From: Promethearchaeota archaeon
GTDB lineage: Archaea; Asgardarchaeota; Lokiarchaeia; Sigyniarchaeales; SOKP01
Direction of reading: 5' to 3'
DNA: 43,840 bases
Assembly (NCBI GenBank): GCA_008080735.1
Contig: SHMW01000028.1
Location: 1-43,840 of the forward strand
Below the pieces are notes generated by a model. It was not told where the DNA came from. It worked only from the letters and a program-made list of their open reading frames with translations, and searched no databases. The stretch's first letter is position 1. Every line of letters starts with the position of its first letter. This document shows, piece by piece, positions 8,101 to 18,188 of the stretch. Position numbers and translations under genes: made by a program.

Positions 8101-10002
8101 TTAATCAAGACCGTCAAGATTTAATTCTCTAATTTTATTGACGGTCGGATGTCCAGTTTCTCTGTCCCATCCGCGTTCATCATAATAGTGGTCCAATAGA
8201 GATTCGGCTATTTCCCGGGTTATCTTCACATCCCCTTCGAAGTTTTTAAACTCGAGCTGATGATCTCCGTATTTTAAGGGTTTAAACCACTCGGGCGGAA
8301 ATTTATCATCAGCACGGAAAAATCCTTCTTTTTGGTTTAGAATTCGCAATAGATTCCACGTGCGTTCCGCTGCACTTCTCAGCTGCTCTGGAGTGATATC
8401 AAGTCCCGTGGCAGCATTGTAAAATTTCGCTACAGACTCAATACTATAAAACCGATTCATTTGGGCTCGAGCACACAATCCTAAACTTGTCAGAATCGTG
8501 TACCAATCTTCAGAATAGCGAGTCAATCGGCCTATATCAACCCCCATATCTGGTCTAGGAGGGTTAAATAGACGTGAATATGCTTCTTGCGGAATTCCCA
8601 TCCGAGCAAAATGTCGCCGAAATTTTTCCTTCGTATGTCCCGCGCCTACATAGGTAGGAGAGCCTCCAGAAGCTACATGCGCCCCTTTTGGATTTACTAC
8701 TTGTTCAAACTCCATAGTCCCCATCCTTAAGAAGCGTGGCTCGAACACCACATCGAGACCTTTGATAACAAGCATTTTCTTATCAAGTTCAGGATATGTT
8801 TTTGCTAATGTATTCCAGCCTCCCGCAAGAATATTTCCAAATCCTTCTCGAAAAGCGCACATCTCAATCAAGCGTATTAAAGAATGATAATCTCGTTTCC
8901 AATCGACTCCCGTTTCCGCTTCCGTGAGTGTTCCCTCTTCATTTATCGCTGCCAAAAAGTCTAATAATGCGGTGATAGTCAGAGAATCAAGACCATATCG
9001 ATTAATCAAATCAAACGCTTTAATAGCTTGACCATAGGTTTCCAGCCCATCGAGAGTCAGCATAAGGAAAGGATTAATAACGGAAGAGGTATAATTAGTC
9101 AGTCCAGAAAAGTTTCCCTCTTGAAGTTCCAGAAGGTCCTTATCAGCCATAGGGCACGACGGACAAGCCATCCGTCGATATTTAATTTTTTTCAGATAGG
9201 TGCGTTCATTACATTGCCGAGCCTTCTTTTTCTGCCCTTTGGCAGCTAAGATCATATTAATCGGTAAGGAGCGTAGCATACCTAGTTCATGCCAAGATTT
9301 ACGTTGAGGATAATTAGCAATGCGGTTATATAAGTCACGGTAAAGATTCATAAATTCTTTTGGACGTCCGATGGTAATTCCTTTATTGCCTTGGATGATG
9401 ATTGCTTTAAGATGTTTTGAACCCATTATTGCCCCGAGTCCCCCTCTCCCTAGGGTGGATGTTTTATCAATTAAGGTTAATGCAGAAACCACCATATTTT
9501 CCCCCGCTTGCCCAATCGCGATCACTCCCGAATTTCCGTACTCCTTTTTAAGGATATTGGTGGCTTCTACGATATCTTTGCCCCACAAATGAGTAGCATC
9601 GTTAATCCGTATCTGATCATTGTTTATATGCAAATAGCAAGGCTCGTCAGTTCCTCCTCGGATAATAATGTGATCATATCCCGCTTGTTTCATGTAAAAT
9701 GCAAAACTCATACTCCCGCAGGAATTGGCAATAGCACCAGTCGCGGGAAACTTCGACATCACGACCGTTCGGGAAGCGCCTGGCATAATAGACCCAACTA
9801 AAGGCCCCGTACCAACAATAATTGGGTTATCGGGCGATAAAGGCTCGATTTTAGGTTGGATAAGCTCTGCCGCGAGTCTGCAATTCATCCCAATTCCACC
9901 TACAAATTGCATAAGATCATCCAAGTCTTCTTCTTTAAGGATCGCATTTCCACTTGAAAGATCGATATCGAGGATCTGGCCCGTATAACCGTGCCAATTC
10001 AT
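8101..10002 (-). CDS. Aldehyde:ferredoxin oxidoreductase family protein (tungstopterin enzyme)
   Basis: A 633-residue AOR-family catalytic subunit, normal for the family. The AOR N-terminal domain (1-210) has GYTGQILDIDLSSG, GTGPLVGS, SRTVVMSKFP and TLGRGGLGAIMGSK. The AOR domains 2-3 follow, with GLDSL and ARAQ. The family oxidises aldehydes or related carbonyls to acids, or the reverse, with a bis-pterin tungsten centre and one [4Fe-4S] cluster, passing electrons to ferredoxin. The cluster ligands normally read C-x2-C-x3-C plus a distant Cys. Here they are C280, C283, D287 and C510, so the third Cys is Asp. The gene overlaps the upstream ferredoxin gene by four bases (ATGA) and has GAGGAG before its ATG. 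Substrate unknown. Confidence 0.92.
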   Translation of the reverse strand: MNWHGYTGQILDIDLSSGNAILKEEDLDDLMQFVGGIGMNCRLAAELIQPKIEPLSPDNPIIVGTGPLVGSIMPGASRTVVMSKFPATGAIANSCGSMSFAFYMKQAGYDHIIIRGGTDEPCYLHINNDQIRINDATHLWGKDIVEATNILKKEYGNSGVIAIGQAGENMVVSALTLIDKTSTLGRGGLGAIMGSKHLKAIIIQGNKGITIGRPKEFMNLYRDLYNRIANYPQRKSWHELGMLRSLPINMILAAKGQKKKARQCNERTYLKKIKYRRMACPSCPMADKDLLELQEGNFSGLTNYTSSVINPFLMLTLDGLETYGQAIKAFDLINRYGLDSLTITALLDFLAAINEEGTLTEAETGVDWKRDYHSLIRLIEMCAFREGFGNILAGGWNTLAKTYPELDKKMLVIKGLDVVFEPRFLRMGTMEFEQVVNPKGAHVASGGSPTYVGAGHTKEKFRRHFARMGIPQEAYSRLFNPPRPDMGVDIGRLTRYSEDWYTILTSLGLCARAQMNRFYSIESVAKFYNAATGLDITPEQLRSAAERTWNLLRILNQKEGFFRADDKFPPEWFKPLKYGDHQLEFKNFEGDVKITREIAESLLDHYYDERGWDRETGHPTVNKIRELNLDGLD

Positions 10003-10247
10003 AGCTCCTCATCCTCCACTATTTCGAGCGCCTCGTAGATACAGTGTTCCACACATAAGCCACATCGCTTACAAGATTCCAAAATGTTTAAGCTGGGGTT
10101 TCGACCATATGGATGTCTGATTCGAATATGGGACAAATCGGGGTTAAACTGATGATGGTAGGTGAAAGAGCAGATTAATTGACAAGTACGGCATCCTGTA
10201 CATTTTTCGGGTGTAAACCGTATATTGAAATCGGAATGGATTTGCAT
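9999..10247 (-). CDS. Dicluster [4Fe-4S] ferredoxin, AOR partner
   Basis: An 82-residue electron carrier with two complete CX2CX2CX3C motifs: C16, C19, C22, C26 and C59, C62, C65, C69. The spacer between them is about 30 residues, longer than in ordinary 2[4Fe-4S] ferredoxins and like the HycB/polyferredoxin-type small subunits that accompany AOR-family enzymes. It lacks the third and fourth cluster motifs of larger partners. The stop codon overlaps the AOR start (ATGA), so the two are translationally coupled and probably form a complex. The ATG at 10247 is preceded by GGTGTTG, a fair ribosome binding site. Confidence 0.9.
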   Translation of the reverse strand: MQIHSDFNIRFTPEKCTGCRTCQLICSFTYHHQFNPDLSHIRIRHPYGRNPSLNILESCKRCGLCVEHCIYEALEIVEDEEL

Positions 10248-10429
10248 TATCCAACACCATTATGATGAATATAGATAATTAGATGAGTTTTGAAAATAAA
10301 AGTCTAACGAATCTTGCGAAGTTAATCTTCATAAATTAAGGGAAGAAGTGTAGATCTTAGGATTGAAATTGTTGGAACATAATCCTAAAAGAATAGATGA
10401 AAAAGAATGGTTTTATAGATTAGAATAAT

Positions 10430-12694
10430 TTAGGCGTTTGTTTTCGGGTGAAATACCTTTTTTTCAATTAAATCTAAAATCATCTCAGCAAGATCAATCT
10501 CGAATCCTTCCTTATGTGAAAATAGTTGTGAGACATAAAAATAATCGTTAAATCGTTTTTTCATGGTATTTCTCGCTTTTTCTATAATTCTTTGTTCTTT
10601 TGAATTGAGTTTTTCTATATTTATATTTTTATTGATTGTTAAGGGATAAATCAATTTGGTCTGCAAATGTTTATCGATTAAATCTCTAATTCCCTTAAAT
10701 TGGGATATGTCTCCATTAAAATTTTTAAGCAATGGGCCATAGGTGGTTTCGATGTCATAAGATAATTCTCGAATAGAATCTAAAAAGTCTTGGGAAGGAT
10801 TTTCACTCATTATCAAAATCAACCGGAAACTTCTAAATTCCGCCATCAAAATTTTTGAATCTTGATATTCCAATTTTACTGTTTGAGAATTCCCTTCATA
10901 ACTTGTTAATTCTAATCCAAAGGAGCGTAAAGCCTCAAGAAACCCCGATATGAGAGTAGGGTCAATATCTTTGCCAAGGAAGATTTGGTCATATATATTT
11001 AATCCCGATTCTTTATTAATTATGAGTATATATTGGAGATTTAAGATGTCCATATATTTGTTATAGATTTTTTCCCGTCGCTCTTTTTTCAATCGTTTTT
11101 GTCGTTTAACCAGTTTATAGGTACCGAACGCACTGATGCTTCCCATAAGAAGTAATATTGAGACGATGGTAACTATCAAGGGTAAATAATCGATGTTTAC
11201 TGCAAACTCTTGTAATTTCACTGCTGCATGTGTTTGATTATACCAATAGAAATATCCTTGGTAGATTCCTTCGTTTGGGTTAGCAGAGAGAACATAGGAA
11301 AAAATATGTTCAGAAGAGATGATTTCCTGAGTTTCCCGATATTCTTCAAAGCCTAGTGCATCAATTAATACAAAAGTCGCATTTCCGCTAATCGAGGGAA
11401 GCGTAAGAGATGCTTTTATTTCTTGATTTGGTTCAAAACTCGTTTTGGGAACATTTAATGTGAAACTCATTTGAGGAGAATGTGCCATTATCTGCCAGTC
11501 AGAATCTTTTATAATTGTTTTATTGGGAATAATTACATAACTTAAGGTGGAATTTATAGTCACATTCGATGTAACATCAAATCCATCTCTTAAAATCGAA
11601 TTAATCTGCCAATTCGTGGGATAAATAAATTTCACGGAATAATTATCAGAAATCCGTGAGATTTGGGGACTTAATGACCATATGTTATCTGAGAAGGCTT
11701 CAATAGTTAATTCAGCACTGCTTAAAAAAAGACTGGTTAATTCAATGGAATATGTCAAATTATACGCGAGAGTGACTGATATATTATTAGAAATAGTGAA
11801 ATGAATAAAAGGTCTTTCAGGATCATATAGCTGATAAGTCTGATTGATGTATCCATTTCCCTTCTGACCTCTGTTGTAAATTGAATAATTAATTCCTCCT
11901 AAATGTATTTTCATATCAATATCTTCTGGAAAATATGTTTGATTTCGCTTTTGGGCTATTTTATATAGATAAGCCCCAGGTGATGGAGTAGTCCATATGC
12001 CACCAAGTAAATTTTTATATTGTGAAATTTGAAGAGTGGGATCATCAGGAGTTTTATCATTTAAAAACCAATAAATATTTAGATCTTCATTAAAACTTAG
12101 GCCCGTACAATTAATTACTACTGAATAAACTCCTTCTTCCAATTTGACTGATTCGGAAAATTCTTGTTTATACCAATTAGGTGTCGTAGAGATATTTAGT
12201 GCAGTAGATCTTAAGATAGGTCCATTAGGTCTTCCGCCAACCCCATTTTCCTTTATTTGTACTTTTGCATCAGAAATCTTAGTTGATCCTGAAATAAAGC
12301 AGTATAGATAAACAGAAAACAACTCTATTGATTCAGTTACATTAATATGAACACCTAAAGCGGGTTGAGAAGAGCTTATTATGCTAAAACCTACCGTTCT
12401 ATTATCCTCAATTATAACTATCTCTCTCTCTAAATTAATATCAGAAAAATTAAATTCAAAACTGGTAAGATTCCACCTTGGAGTGGGAATCGGTACTTGG
12501 AAAGAATTATTTAAAAGGGATAAATTACCATTATTTTGAGAATATTCTTGGAATGTGTAAATAGCATCTGTCTGAACTGAAAAATTGGATGATTGAGCCC
12601 TAACCCATCCGACCTGATCAATCATTACACAGATATTGAATATAAAAGCGAGGAGAATTATTCCTGTAATAGTGAGCTTTTTCAAAGTTTTCAT
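10430..12694 (-). CDS. Receptor-like membrane protein: ectodomain, one TM, longin-like domain, winged-helix-like tail (copy 1)
   Basis: A 754-residue protein. Residues 1-33 are a signal peptide. Residues 35-500 form a beta-rich ectodomain with many NxS/T sites. Residues 503-526 are a TM helix followed by a basic stop-transfer (KRQKRLKKERREK). A cytosolic longin/roadblock-like domain spans about 550-680 (YILIINKESGLNIYDQIF, LISGFLEALRSFGLEL, RLILIMSENP). A final segment (682-750; AEMILDLIEKKVF) looks like a winged helix. The next gene upstream on this strand (12808-15072) is a paralogue of exactly equal length. GGAGATTAATTGAG before the ATG at 12694 gives a good start. Probably a sensor that couples an external ligand to a cytosolic partner; the ligand and partner are not visible. 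Confidence 0.78.
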   Translation of the reverse strand: MKTLKKLTITGIILLAFIFNICVMIDQVGWVRAQSSNFSVQTDAIYTFQEYSQNNGNLSLLNNSFQVPIPTPRWNLTSFEFNFSDINLEREIVIIEDNRTVGFSIISSSQPALGVHINVTESIELFSVYLYCFISGSTKISDAKVQIKENGVGGRPNGPILRSTALNISTTPNWYKQEFSESVKLEEGVYSVVINCTGLSFNEDLNIYWFLNDKTPDDPTLQISQYKNLLGGIWTTPSPGAYLYKIAQKRNQTYFPEDIDMKIHLGGINYSIYNRGQKGNGYINQTYQLYDPERPFIHFTISNNISVTLAYNLTYSIELTSLFLSSAELTIEAFSDNIWSLSPQISRISDNYSVKFIYPTNWQINSILRDGFDVTSNVTINSTLSYVIIPNKTIIKDSDWQIMAHSPQMSFTLNVPKTSFEPNQEIKASLTLPSISGNATFVLIDALGFEEYRETQEIISSEHIFSYVLSANPNEGIYQGYFYWYNQTHAAVKLQEFAVNIDYLPLIVTIVSILLLMGSISAFGTYKLVKRQKRLKKERREKIYNKYMDILNLQYILIINKESGLNIYDQIFLGKDIDPTLISGFLEALRSFGLELTSYEGNSQTVKLEYQDSKILMAEFRSFRLILIMSENPSQDFLDSIRELSYDIETTYGPLLKNFNGDISQFKGIRDLIDKHLQTKLIYPLTINKNINIEKLNSKEQRIIEKARNTMKKRFNDYFYVSQLFSHKEGFEIDLAEMILDLIEKKVFHPKTNA

Positions 12695-12807
12695 CTCAAT
12701 TAATCTCCATGAAGTAAAAAATTTTTACTGAATATTGTAAACTAAACTGAGTAAAAAATTTTTTCTGAAAAAAATATAACGATATGAGAATAAAATTTGT
12801 ATTAATA

Positions 12808-15072
12808 CTATTGAGAATTCTGGTATTGCTGGAAAATGTTCTTCTCAATTAGAGATAGAACTGTTTCTGCGTCCTTAACTGGGAAGCCCCCCTTAGTACC
12901 GAGTAAATGACTCACAAAGAAGTAATTGACATTGCGCTTTTTAATAATGTGCTTAGCTCTGTTTATTATTGACTTCTCCTCAGAGGAGAGTTTTATCTCA
13001 AGATTATCATTAATTTCCAATGGATAAATAAGGGAAGTATTCAGATGATGGTCAACTAATTTTTTGATATTTCTAAATTCTTTTATGCTTCCCCCTCGAA
13101 ATTGCCGTATCGCATCTCCATAATATTTTTCTATTTCAAGTGAAAGCTTTCTTATCGATTCGAGAAAATCTTCAGACGGATTCTCATTCATAATTAATAT
13201 CACACGGAATTCTTTGTACTCTGTCATTAAGATTTTCGAGTTTTGGAATTCAAGCTTTATAGTTTGAGTTTGATCTTTAGAATTTGTTAATTCGATACCA
13301 AATGATCTCATCGCATCTAAAAATCCCGATACTAAGGTAGCGTCCATTTCCTTTCCCGTGAATTTCTGTTGGTATACATCCAATCCTGACTTTTTGTCAA
13401 TAATTAAGATGTATTGGAGATTAAGTATATCCATATATTTATTGTAAATTTTTAGACGGTGTCGTTCTTTCGAAGCCTTCACACGCTTATACACTTGATA
13501 TCCAGAGACGCTTCCCGCTAATCCAAGCATAGAGGCCAGAGCAATTATAATCACTACCATTGGGTCTAACGTAAAAGGAATGGTAATTTGAAAGGTTTGT
13601 ATTTGTATTCCCGCATTTGTTGCATTATTCCAAATTATATAACCAGTATGAATACCATCAAGTGGGTTTTCAGGTATTTGATATGAAAATGTAGTATCTT
13701 CTGAGCTGACTGACTTAGTTTGTTGATTTTCTAAAAATCCATCTGGATCATATAAAATAAAAGTCAGATTACCATCAATAGAGGGTGAATTAACAGAGAA
13801 TTGGAGATCTTGTAGAGGTTCAAGAGTAAGAGACCCGAAGGATATTGAAAAATCTATTTTCCTCGTTGCCGCTCTTATTTCCCAATTGGCATCTTTAATT
13901 TCATTATCTGGTATTTCTAAATATTTCTCATTTGTCTCAATTGTACAATTAACAGTGATATCCACGCTATCTCTAAAAATACGAAGATCTTCCCAATTAT
14001 TTGGATAATCAAATCTAATAGAATTATTACAACTACAATCTATTATCTCAGGTTCTAAGGTCCAATTAATATAATCTCCAGAAGTTCTTATAATACTGGT
14101 TCCGAGTGAATGCAGATTTTTAGAAAATCTACTGAAGTAGGTGACGTTAAAGATTAAGGGACTTGACTGGTTATTTAAAACCTCGATAGATATTGGATTA
14201 CTGTTGTCAGAGAGAAGGTTTATATTTGTCAAGTTCAATTTTCCCTCTCCTTTATTTATTATGTTATCTACTGGATGGTAATCATCCCCGATTTTAACAG
14301 ACATATTTATATCACTTGGGTAAAAATCATTCAATTTGATTTGATCCAATTTGTAAAGAAAAGTTGATTCATTTGAGGGATACCAAGTTGACCCCGAGAG
14401 GACTGATTTATATAATTCTGGATATATTGGATTAACATTGTTGTAGTCCCACCTATAAAATGTATTTCCGGTTTGAATACCAGAATTATTAAATAATAAA
14501 GAATAGTTTCCTTCGGGTAAAATTGGGGGTATTAAGAATTTTTGATAGTACCATTTAAGATCACCAGAAATATTCAATTTTAGATTCTTCCCAGCAAAAA
14601 TGGTTCCATTAGGTCTATTAAATTGATCATCGTATCCTTGAATTTGAAAATAAATATCATCACCGGGATTAGTATTACCCGCTTGCCCGTAAATATATGC
14701 ACCAAAAATCTTTGTCTCCGAAGTTAATTCTAATTGAATAGACATTATGGCTACATCCTTACTCATTATATCATAATTACGTGAAAAATTTTCACCAATG
14801 AAAATTTCTCTATCAAACTTAATTTCAGTGAAATTTACTTGAAGATTTTTTAGATTCCATACATCTCCCGAGGGAAGGTTTAAATTAATATAATTTAAAT
14901 TTTGTTCTGAACTTGAACTATACGCATATTCCAAAATATTAAATCTAGCTGAAGTATTATAGACAAATTCACCTGATTGAGCTCGAGAATTGATAGTATA
15001 GCTTAATATAGAGAAAAAGCCCATGAAAAAGACCATCGAAATCACTATTATATACTTATTTAATTTCTTCAT
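12808..15072 (-). CDS. Receptor-like membrane protein: ectodomain, one TM, longin-like domain, winged-helix-like tail (copy 2)
   Basis: A 754-residue paralogue of the gene at 10430-12694, with the same order: signal peptide (1-32, ending SRAQ), beta-rich ectodomain (about 35-505), TM helix (LDPMVVIIIALASMLGLAG), basic juxtamembrane stretch, longin-like domain and winged-helix-like tail. The cytosolic half is much better conserved between the copies (NKYMDILNLQYILII in both; NENPSEDFLESIRKL against SENPSQDFLDSIREL) than the ectodomain. That pattern suggests the same signalling output with different external inputs. A GGGGGAT element precedes the ATG at 15072. It lies 113 bp upstream of its twin on the same strand. 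Confidence 0.78.
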   Translation of the reverse strand: MKKLNKYIIVISMVFFMGFFSILSYTINSRAQSGEFVYNTSARFNILEYAYSSSSEQNLNYINLNLPSGDVWNLKNLQVNFTEIKFDREIFIGENFSRNYDIMSKDVAIMSIQLELTSETKIFGAYIYGQAGNTNPGDDIYFQIQGYDDQFNRPNGTIFAGKNLKLNISGDLKWYYQKFLIPPILPEGNYSLLFNNSGIQTGNTFYRWDYNNVNPIYPELYKSVLSGSTWYPSNESTFLYKLDQIKLNDFYPSDINMSVKIGDDYHPVDNIINKGEGKLNLTNINLLSDNSNPISIEVLNNQSSPLIFNVTYFSRFSKNLHSLGTSIIRTSGDYINWTLEPEIIDCSCNNSIRFDYPNNWEDLRIFRDSVDITVNCTIETNEKYLEIPDNEIKDANWEIRAATRKIDFSISFGSLTLEPLQDLQFSVNSPSIDGNLTFILYDPDGFLENQQTKSVSSEDTTFSYQIPENPLDGIHTGYIIWNNATNAGIQIQTFQITIPFTLDPMVVIIIALASMLGLAGSVSGYQVYKRVKASKERHRLKIYNKYMDILNLQYILIIDKKSGLDVYQQKFTGKEMDATLVSGFLDAMRSFGIELTNSKDQTQTIKLEFQNSKILMTEYKEFRVILIMNENPSEDFLESIRKLSLEIEKYYGDAIRQFRGGSIKEFRNIKKLVDHHLNTSLIYPLEINDNLEIKLSSEEKSIINRAKHIIKKRNVNYFFVSHLLGTKGGFPVKDAETVLSLIEKNIFQQYQNSQ

Positions 15073-15209
15073 AAGATCCCCCGTTAATTAATTATAATAC
15101 TCTTAGGAGTTACCCGTATTATGAAAATAAATACTTTTCATTAATAATTAATAAAGTCGACTATAAATATCTTCCAGTATAAACTTTTCCTTTTACACAA
15201 CTGTATAGA

Positions 15210-16508
15210 TTAGCGTATGGAAATGAACTTCCCTCCTTTAAATTTCGCCCAAAACATTAAGGCAACCATTTTTGCCAAGCTGCAGGGAAGTAAATCCTTT
15301 AATTCAGATATCGGAATCTTCATAGCGTGTCTGAGTGCCGTGCCAACCTCGGCGATGTTCAGGTGTTCATGAATATAATGGACTTCAACATCTTCCTCGT
15401 CTTGTCTCTGGATGAAATAGTCTTGGAGTTCTTCAATTGCGCATGGTCCATTCACGATAAAGGGTCCATCATAAATATCCAATTCTTCTATATTATGCCC
15501 TTTTCCATAAATTCCGATACATTTGGATAATTCAGTCTGATTTCCAAACCACATAAAAACAGGTTCGAGAAACGAACAGCCACTTTTGCAAGTTTTTTCT
15601 TTTCCTTTAAAGATTTTAACTGATGGGGGAATGGGGTTGGGAATATCTTTATGACTCAATTTCACACGATATTGATCAATTAAATCTTCAGAAGGTAATA
15701 CTTCTATTCTATCTCGTTTATTATTACCGAATCCACGTTCTGCAGCTAAACGGACGTGCTTCACATCATCAATCCCAATTAAGTCTGAGCATATCGTATC
15801 CACAGCCACGGGATCCTTTCCAGATATAATTAAATTCATAGGCACCTCCCAATCTTCGAAAATTGCCATAGGACCATAATTCACCACCGAACTGGCATCC
15901 ACAATATTAAAATCGGGTTTAAAAAGGTTCATGATATCAACCATTTTTTCGTGGATTAAATGATGATTATACATTTTATCCTCATCATAAAGTAATCCAT
16001 GCTGGTTTTTAATGCAGCACGTCATTTCGGATAACACATGCGCCTTTAATTTGGCTACATTAATATAGGTATTCTGATCCTTACGTTTTATCAAATTTTC
16101 ATGAAGAATCTTAGGAATAGCAATCGGTTTATCAAGAACTTCTCCTTCAAAATTCACCTTAGTAGATTTTTCCTCATCCAAATAGAGAGGTTTTGCTCCT
16201 AGGTGTTTCACTCGCTTTGATAGATCTTCTATTTGGAATACTATACGACTAAAAGTTGCAACCGCAGGGTTTTCCATTACATAGATTTGTTTAGGAGATG
16301 AATGGTCTTGTATGACTTGAATTATAGATAAAATGAGTTCGGGATCTGCTATAGCACTCTTGAACTGCATTGTCCCGTTGAATTTGATAAAAACATTTCC
16401 TTTAATCAGAGATTCGAGACCTCCAAATGTATCAAAAGATTTCTGAATCAGTTCATAATAATTAGATTCAATGGGAGTGAGTAAAACTTTTGAAGCATTA
16501 GATTTCAT
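15210..16508 (-). CDS. DUF362 domain protein with extra C-terminal cysteine region
   Basis: A 432-residue protein. Residues about 1-265 match the DUF362 layout: KGNVFIKFNGTMQF, YVMENPAVATFSR, INVAKLKAHVLSEMTCCIKN, and ISGKDPVAVDTICSDLIG. DUF362 proteins often sit beside ferredoxin modules and redox enzymes, but their reaction is not established. This one has no CX2CX2CX3C ferredoxin domain. It has instead a 140-residue tail with scattered cysteines (CKSGCSF, SKCIGIYG, NGPCAIEE, LPCSLAK) that might bind a metal. It lies on the same strand between the receptor-like twins and the sulfatases, with gaps near 137 bp on each side. Function unassigned. Confidence 0.8.
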   Translation of the reverse strand: MKSNASKVLLTPIESNYYELIQKSFDTFGGLESLIKGNVFIKFNGTMQFKSAIADPELILSIIQVIQDHSSPKQIYVMENPAVATFSRIVFQIEDLSKRVKHLGAKPLYLDEEKSTKVNFEGEVLDKPIAIPKILHENLIKRKDQNTYINVAKLKAHVLSEMTCCIKNQHGLLYDEDKMYNHHLIHEKMVDIMNLFKPDFNIVDASSVVNYGPMAIFEDWEVPMNLIISGKDPVAVDTICSDLIGIDDVKHVRLAAERGFGNNKRDRIEVLPSEDLIDQYRVKLSHKDIPNPIPPSVKIFKGKEKTCKSGCSFLEPVFMWFGNQTELSKCIGIYGKGHNIEELDIYDGPFIVNGPCAIEELQDYFIQRQDEEDVEVHYIHEHLNIAEVGTALRHAMKIPISELKDLLPCSLAKMVALMFWAKFKGGKFISIR

Positions 16509-16646
16509 AAATTAATTTTATGATTCAATGATTTTTAAAACTAGTCTTTTTGCTGTTACTGAAGGTAAAATTTTTTCCTTGATGAGTGAGTTTTATTGAA
16601 AGATTAAATTTCCTTAGAAAAAATCTGGAAAAATAAAGTAATAAAA

Positions 16647-18188
16647 CTATGTCCCAGCTATCCGTTTTGGGAAGCGAGATTGGGCTTGAAGATTTTTATG
16701 GAGCAATTTGTTTACTAACTTTAATTTAAGACTTTCCATGCTATCCTTAATCCATAAGTTATTCAATTCTCCGGGATCTTTCTTTCGGTTAAAAAGGTCT
16801 CCATAATGTTCTAAATTTTTATTTTTATCCTCATAAACTGTAAGTTTATATTCTTTGGTGATTAAATGTCGTAATCTAACATAAAGCGGACCTTTTGGAC
16901 CAACTTCTTCATCATTTTCTATAAGGATGCAATCCTTTACTTCTTTTGAGGGATCCCTTAAAACTTCCGTATAGTCTTTTCCTTGCATGTTAGGAGGGTG
17001 ATAACGTTCTCGAATATCTAACATACTCAAAATAGTTTTTGGTAGGTCTATAGATGCAATCAAAGCATCCGTGACTGTGTTAGGGTTGATTTCTGGAGCA
17101 CGAAAAATTAAGGGTACATTGAATACTCCTTCAAACGGAGCCGGCCCTTTGAAAAGGAGTCCATGTTCTCCCATTAAATCTCCATGGTCACTCGTATAAA
17201 TCACAATCGTATTGTCGGCATATCCCAACTTATCCAAAGAGGCTAAAATTTGTCCTATACTATGGTCTATTAACGCAATAGTGCCGTATGTCCACGCGAT
17301 AAATTGTTTTACCTCTTTTTCATTGGTTTCTCTGAGCATCGCTCCTGGAAATACATTAAGATAAGGAGCTAAAAATGGATGTTCACATAAATTCTCTAGA
17401 TCATCGAAATTATCTGGCAAGAACACATCATCTGGATTATAAAGCTCTCGATATTTTCCTGGTGGACAGACAGGTTGATGTGGATCTGGAAAGGAAGAAT
17501 GAACATAAAATGGTTTGTCTCCATACTCACCTCTGGCGTGGCGCTCTAAAAAAGCTATAGTGCGTTCTTCCACATATTTTGTAGAATAGAGATCCTTAGG
17601 TAAGTCATGCTCACAAAATACAGAAAAGAAATTATCAATATCATCCCATCTTTCTCGCATTGATTCTGCCAACTCAGGAGCTCTTTCTTCTAACCAATTC
17701 ATATAATGTCCAGTGAGACATGGTCCATGACCAATCACAGTCTCAACTTCTTGATATCCGTAATAGGGAATCGGGAAGTTTTCTCGAACCGGATACTCAC
17801 CTTTTTTAGGGAATACCCAATCATGAAATGATTCAGCAGATTTGTCCCCAATTCTATACGGAGGGGTATTAAATTGATGGTGTAATTTTCCAAATGCCGC
17901 AGTGTGCCATCCCTTATCAACTAAAGTGTCCGTAATTGTAGGAATTTCCCTTGACATGATCATTCCATTACTGCGAACACCATGAACATTCGGATAGAGC
18001 CCTGTAAGCAATGTTGCACGGTTTGGCATGCACATAGGGTTGGTACAAAACGCATTAGTGAATCTTACACCTTGGGAAGCTAATTTATCAAGATTTGGGG
18101 TCTTTAATACCTCATTTCCCGCACAACTCAGATGATCTGCTCGATGTTGATCTGAAATTATAAAAAGTACATTATATTTTTCACTCAT
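16647..18188 (-). CDS. Sulfatase, formylglycine type (copy 1)
   Basis: A 513-residue alkaline-phosphatase-fold sulfatase. The N-terminal NVLFIISDQHRADHL gives the metal ligand D13. The sulfatase signature CMPNRATLLTG starts at C53, the residue normally converted to formylglycine. The C-terminal metal motif YTSDHGDLMGEHG is near residue 332. It would hydrolyse a sulfate ester, and the length and motifs fit choline-sulfatase or arylsulfatase-like cytosolic members. There is no signal peptide, so the substrate must be internal or imported. Activation needs a formylglycine-generating enzyme or anaerobic sulfatase maturase, neither of which is in the window. It is a tandem paralogue of the next gene. 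Confidence 0.92.
   Translation of the reverse strand: MSEKYNVLFIISDQHRADHLSCAGNEVLKTPNLDKLASQGVRFTNAFCTNPMCMPNRATLLTGLYPNVHGVRSNGMIMSREIPTITDTLVDKGWHTAAFGKLHHQFNTPPYRIGDKSAESFHDWVFPKKGEYPVRENFPIPYYGYQEVETVIGHGPCLTGHYMNWLEERAPELAESMRERWDDIDNFFSVFCEHDLPKDLYSTKYVEERTIAFLERHARGEYGDKPFYVHSSFPDPHQPVCPPGKYRELYNPDDVFLPDNFDDLENLCEHPFLAPYLNVFPGAMLRETNEKEVKQFIAWTYGTIALIDHSIGQILASLDKLGYADNTIVIYTSDHGDLMGEHGLLFKGPAPFEGVFNVPLIFRAPEINPNTVTDALIASIDLPKTILSMLDIRERYHPPNMQGKDYTEVLRDPSKEVKDCILIENDEEVGPKGPLYVRLRHLITKEYKLTVYEDKNKNLEHYGDLFNRKKDPGELNNLWIKDSMESLKLKLVNKLLHKNLQAQSRFPKRIAGT
16999..17053 (-). repeat. 55-bp tract shared with the second sulfatase gene
   Basis: Positions 16999-17053 and 18669-18723 differ at one base in 55 (17023 against 18693). 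The tract encodes LPKTILS-x-LDIRERYH in both sulfatases. Flanking codons diverge, so this looks like gene conversion or very strong constraint. Confidence 0.65.

Noticed and set aside
8041..8130. Short plus-strand frame starting ATGGACAAAACC with GAAGGAAGG upstream
   Set aside because: It has a passable ribosome binding site but is only 28 codons, overlaps the end of the AOR gene and shows no conserved feature.
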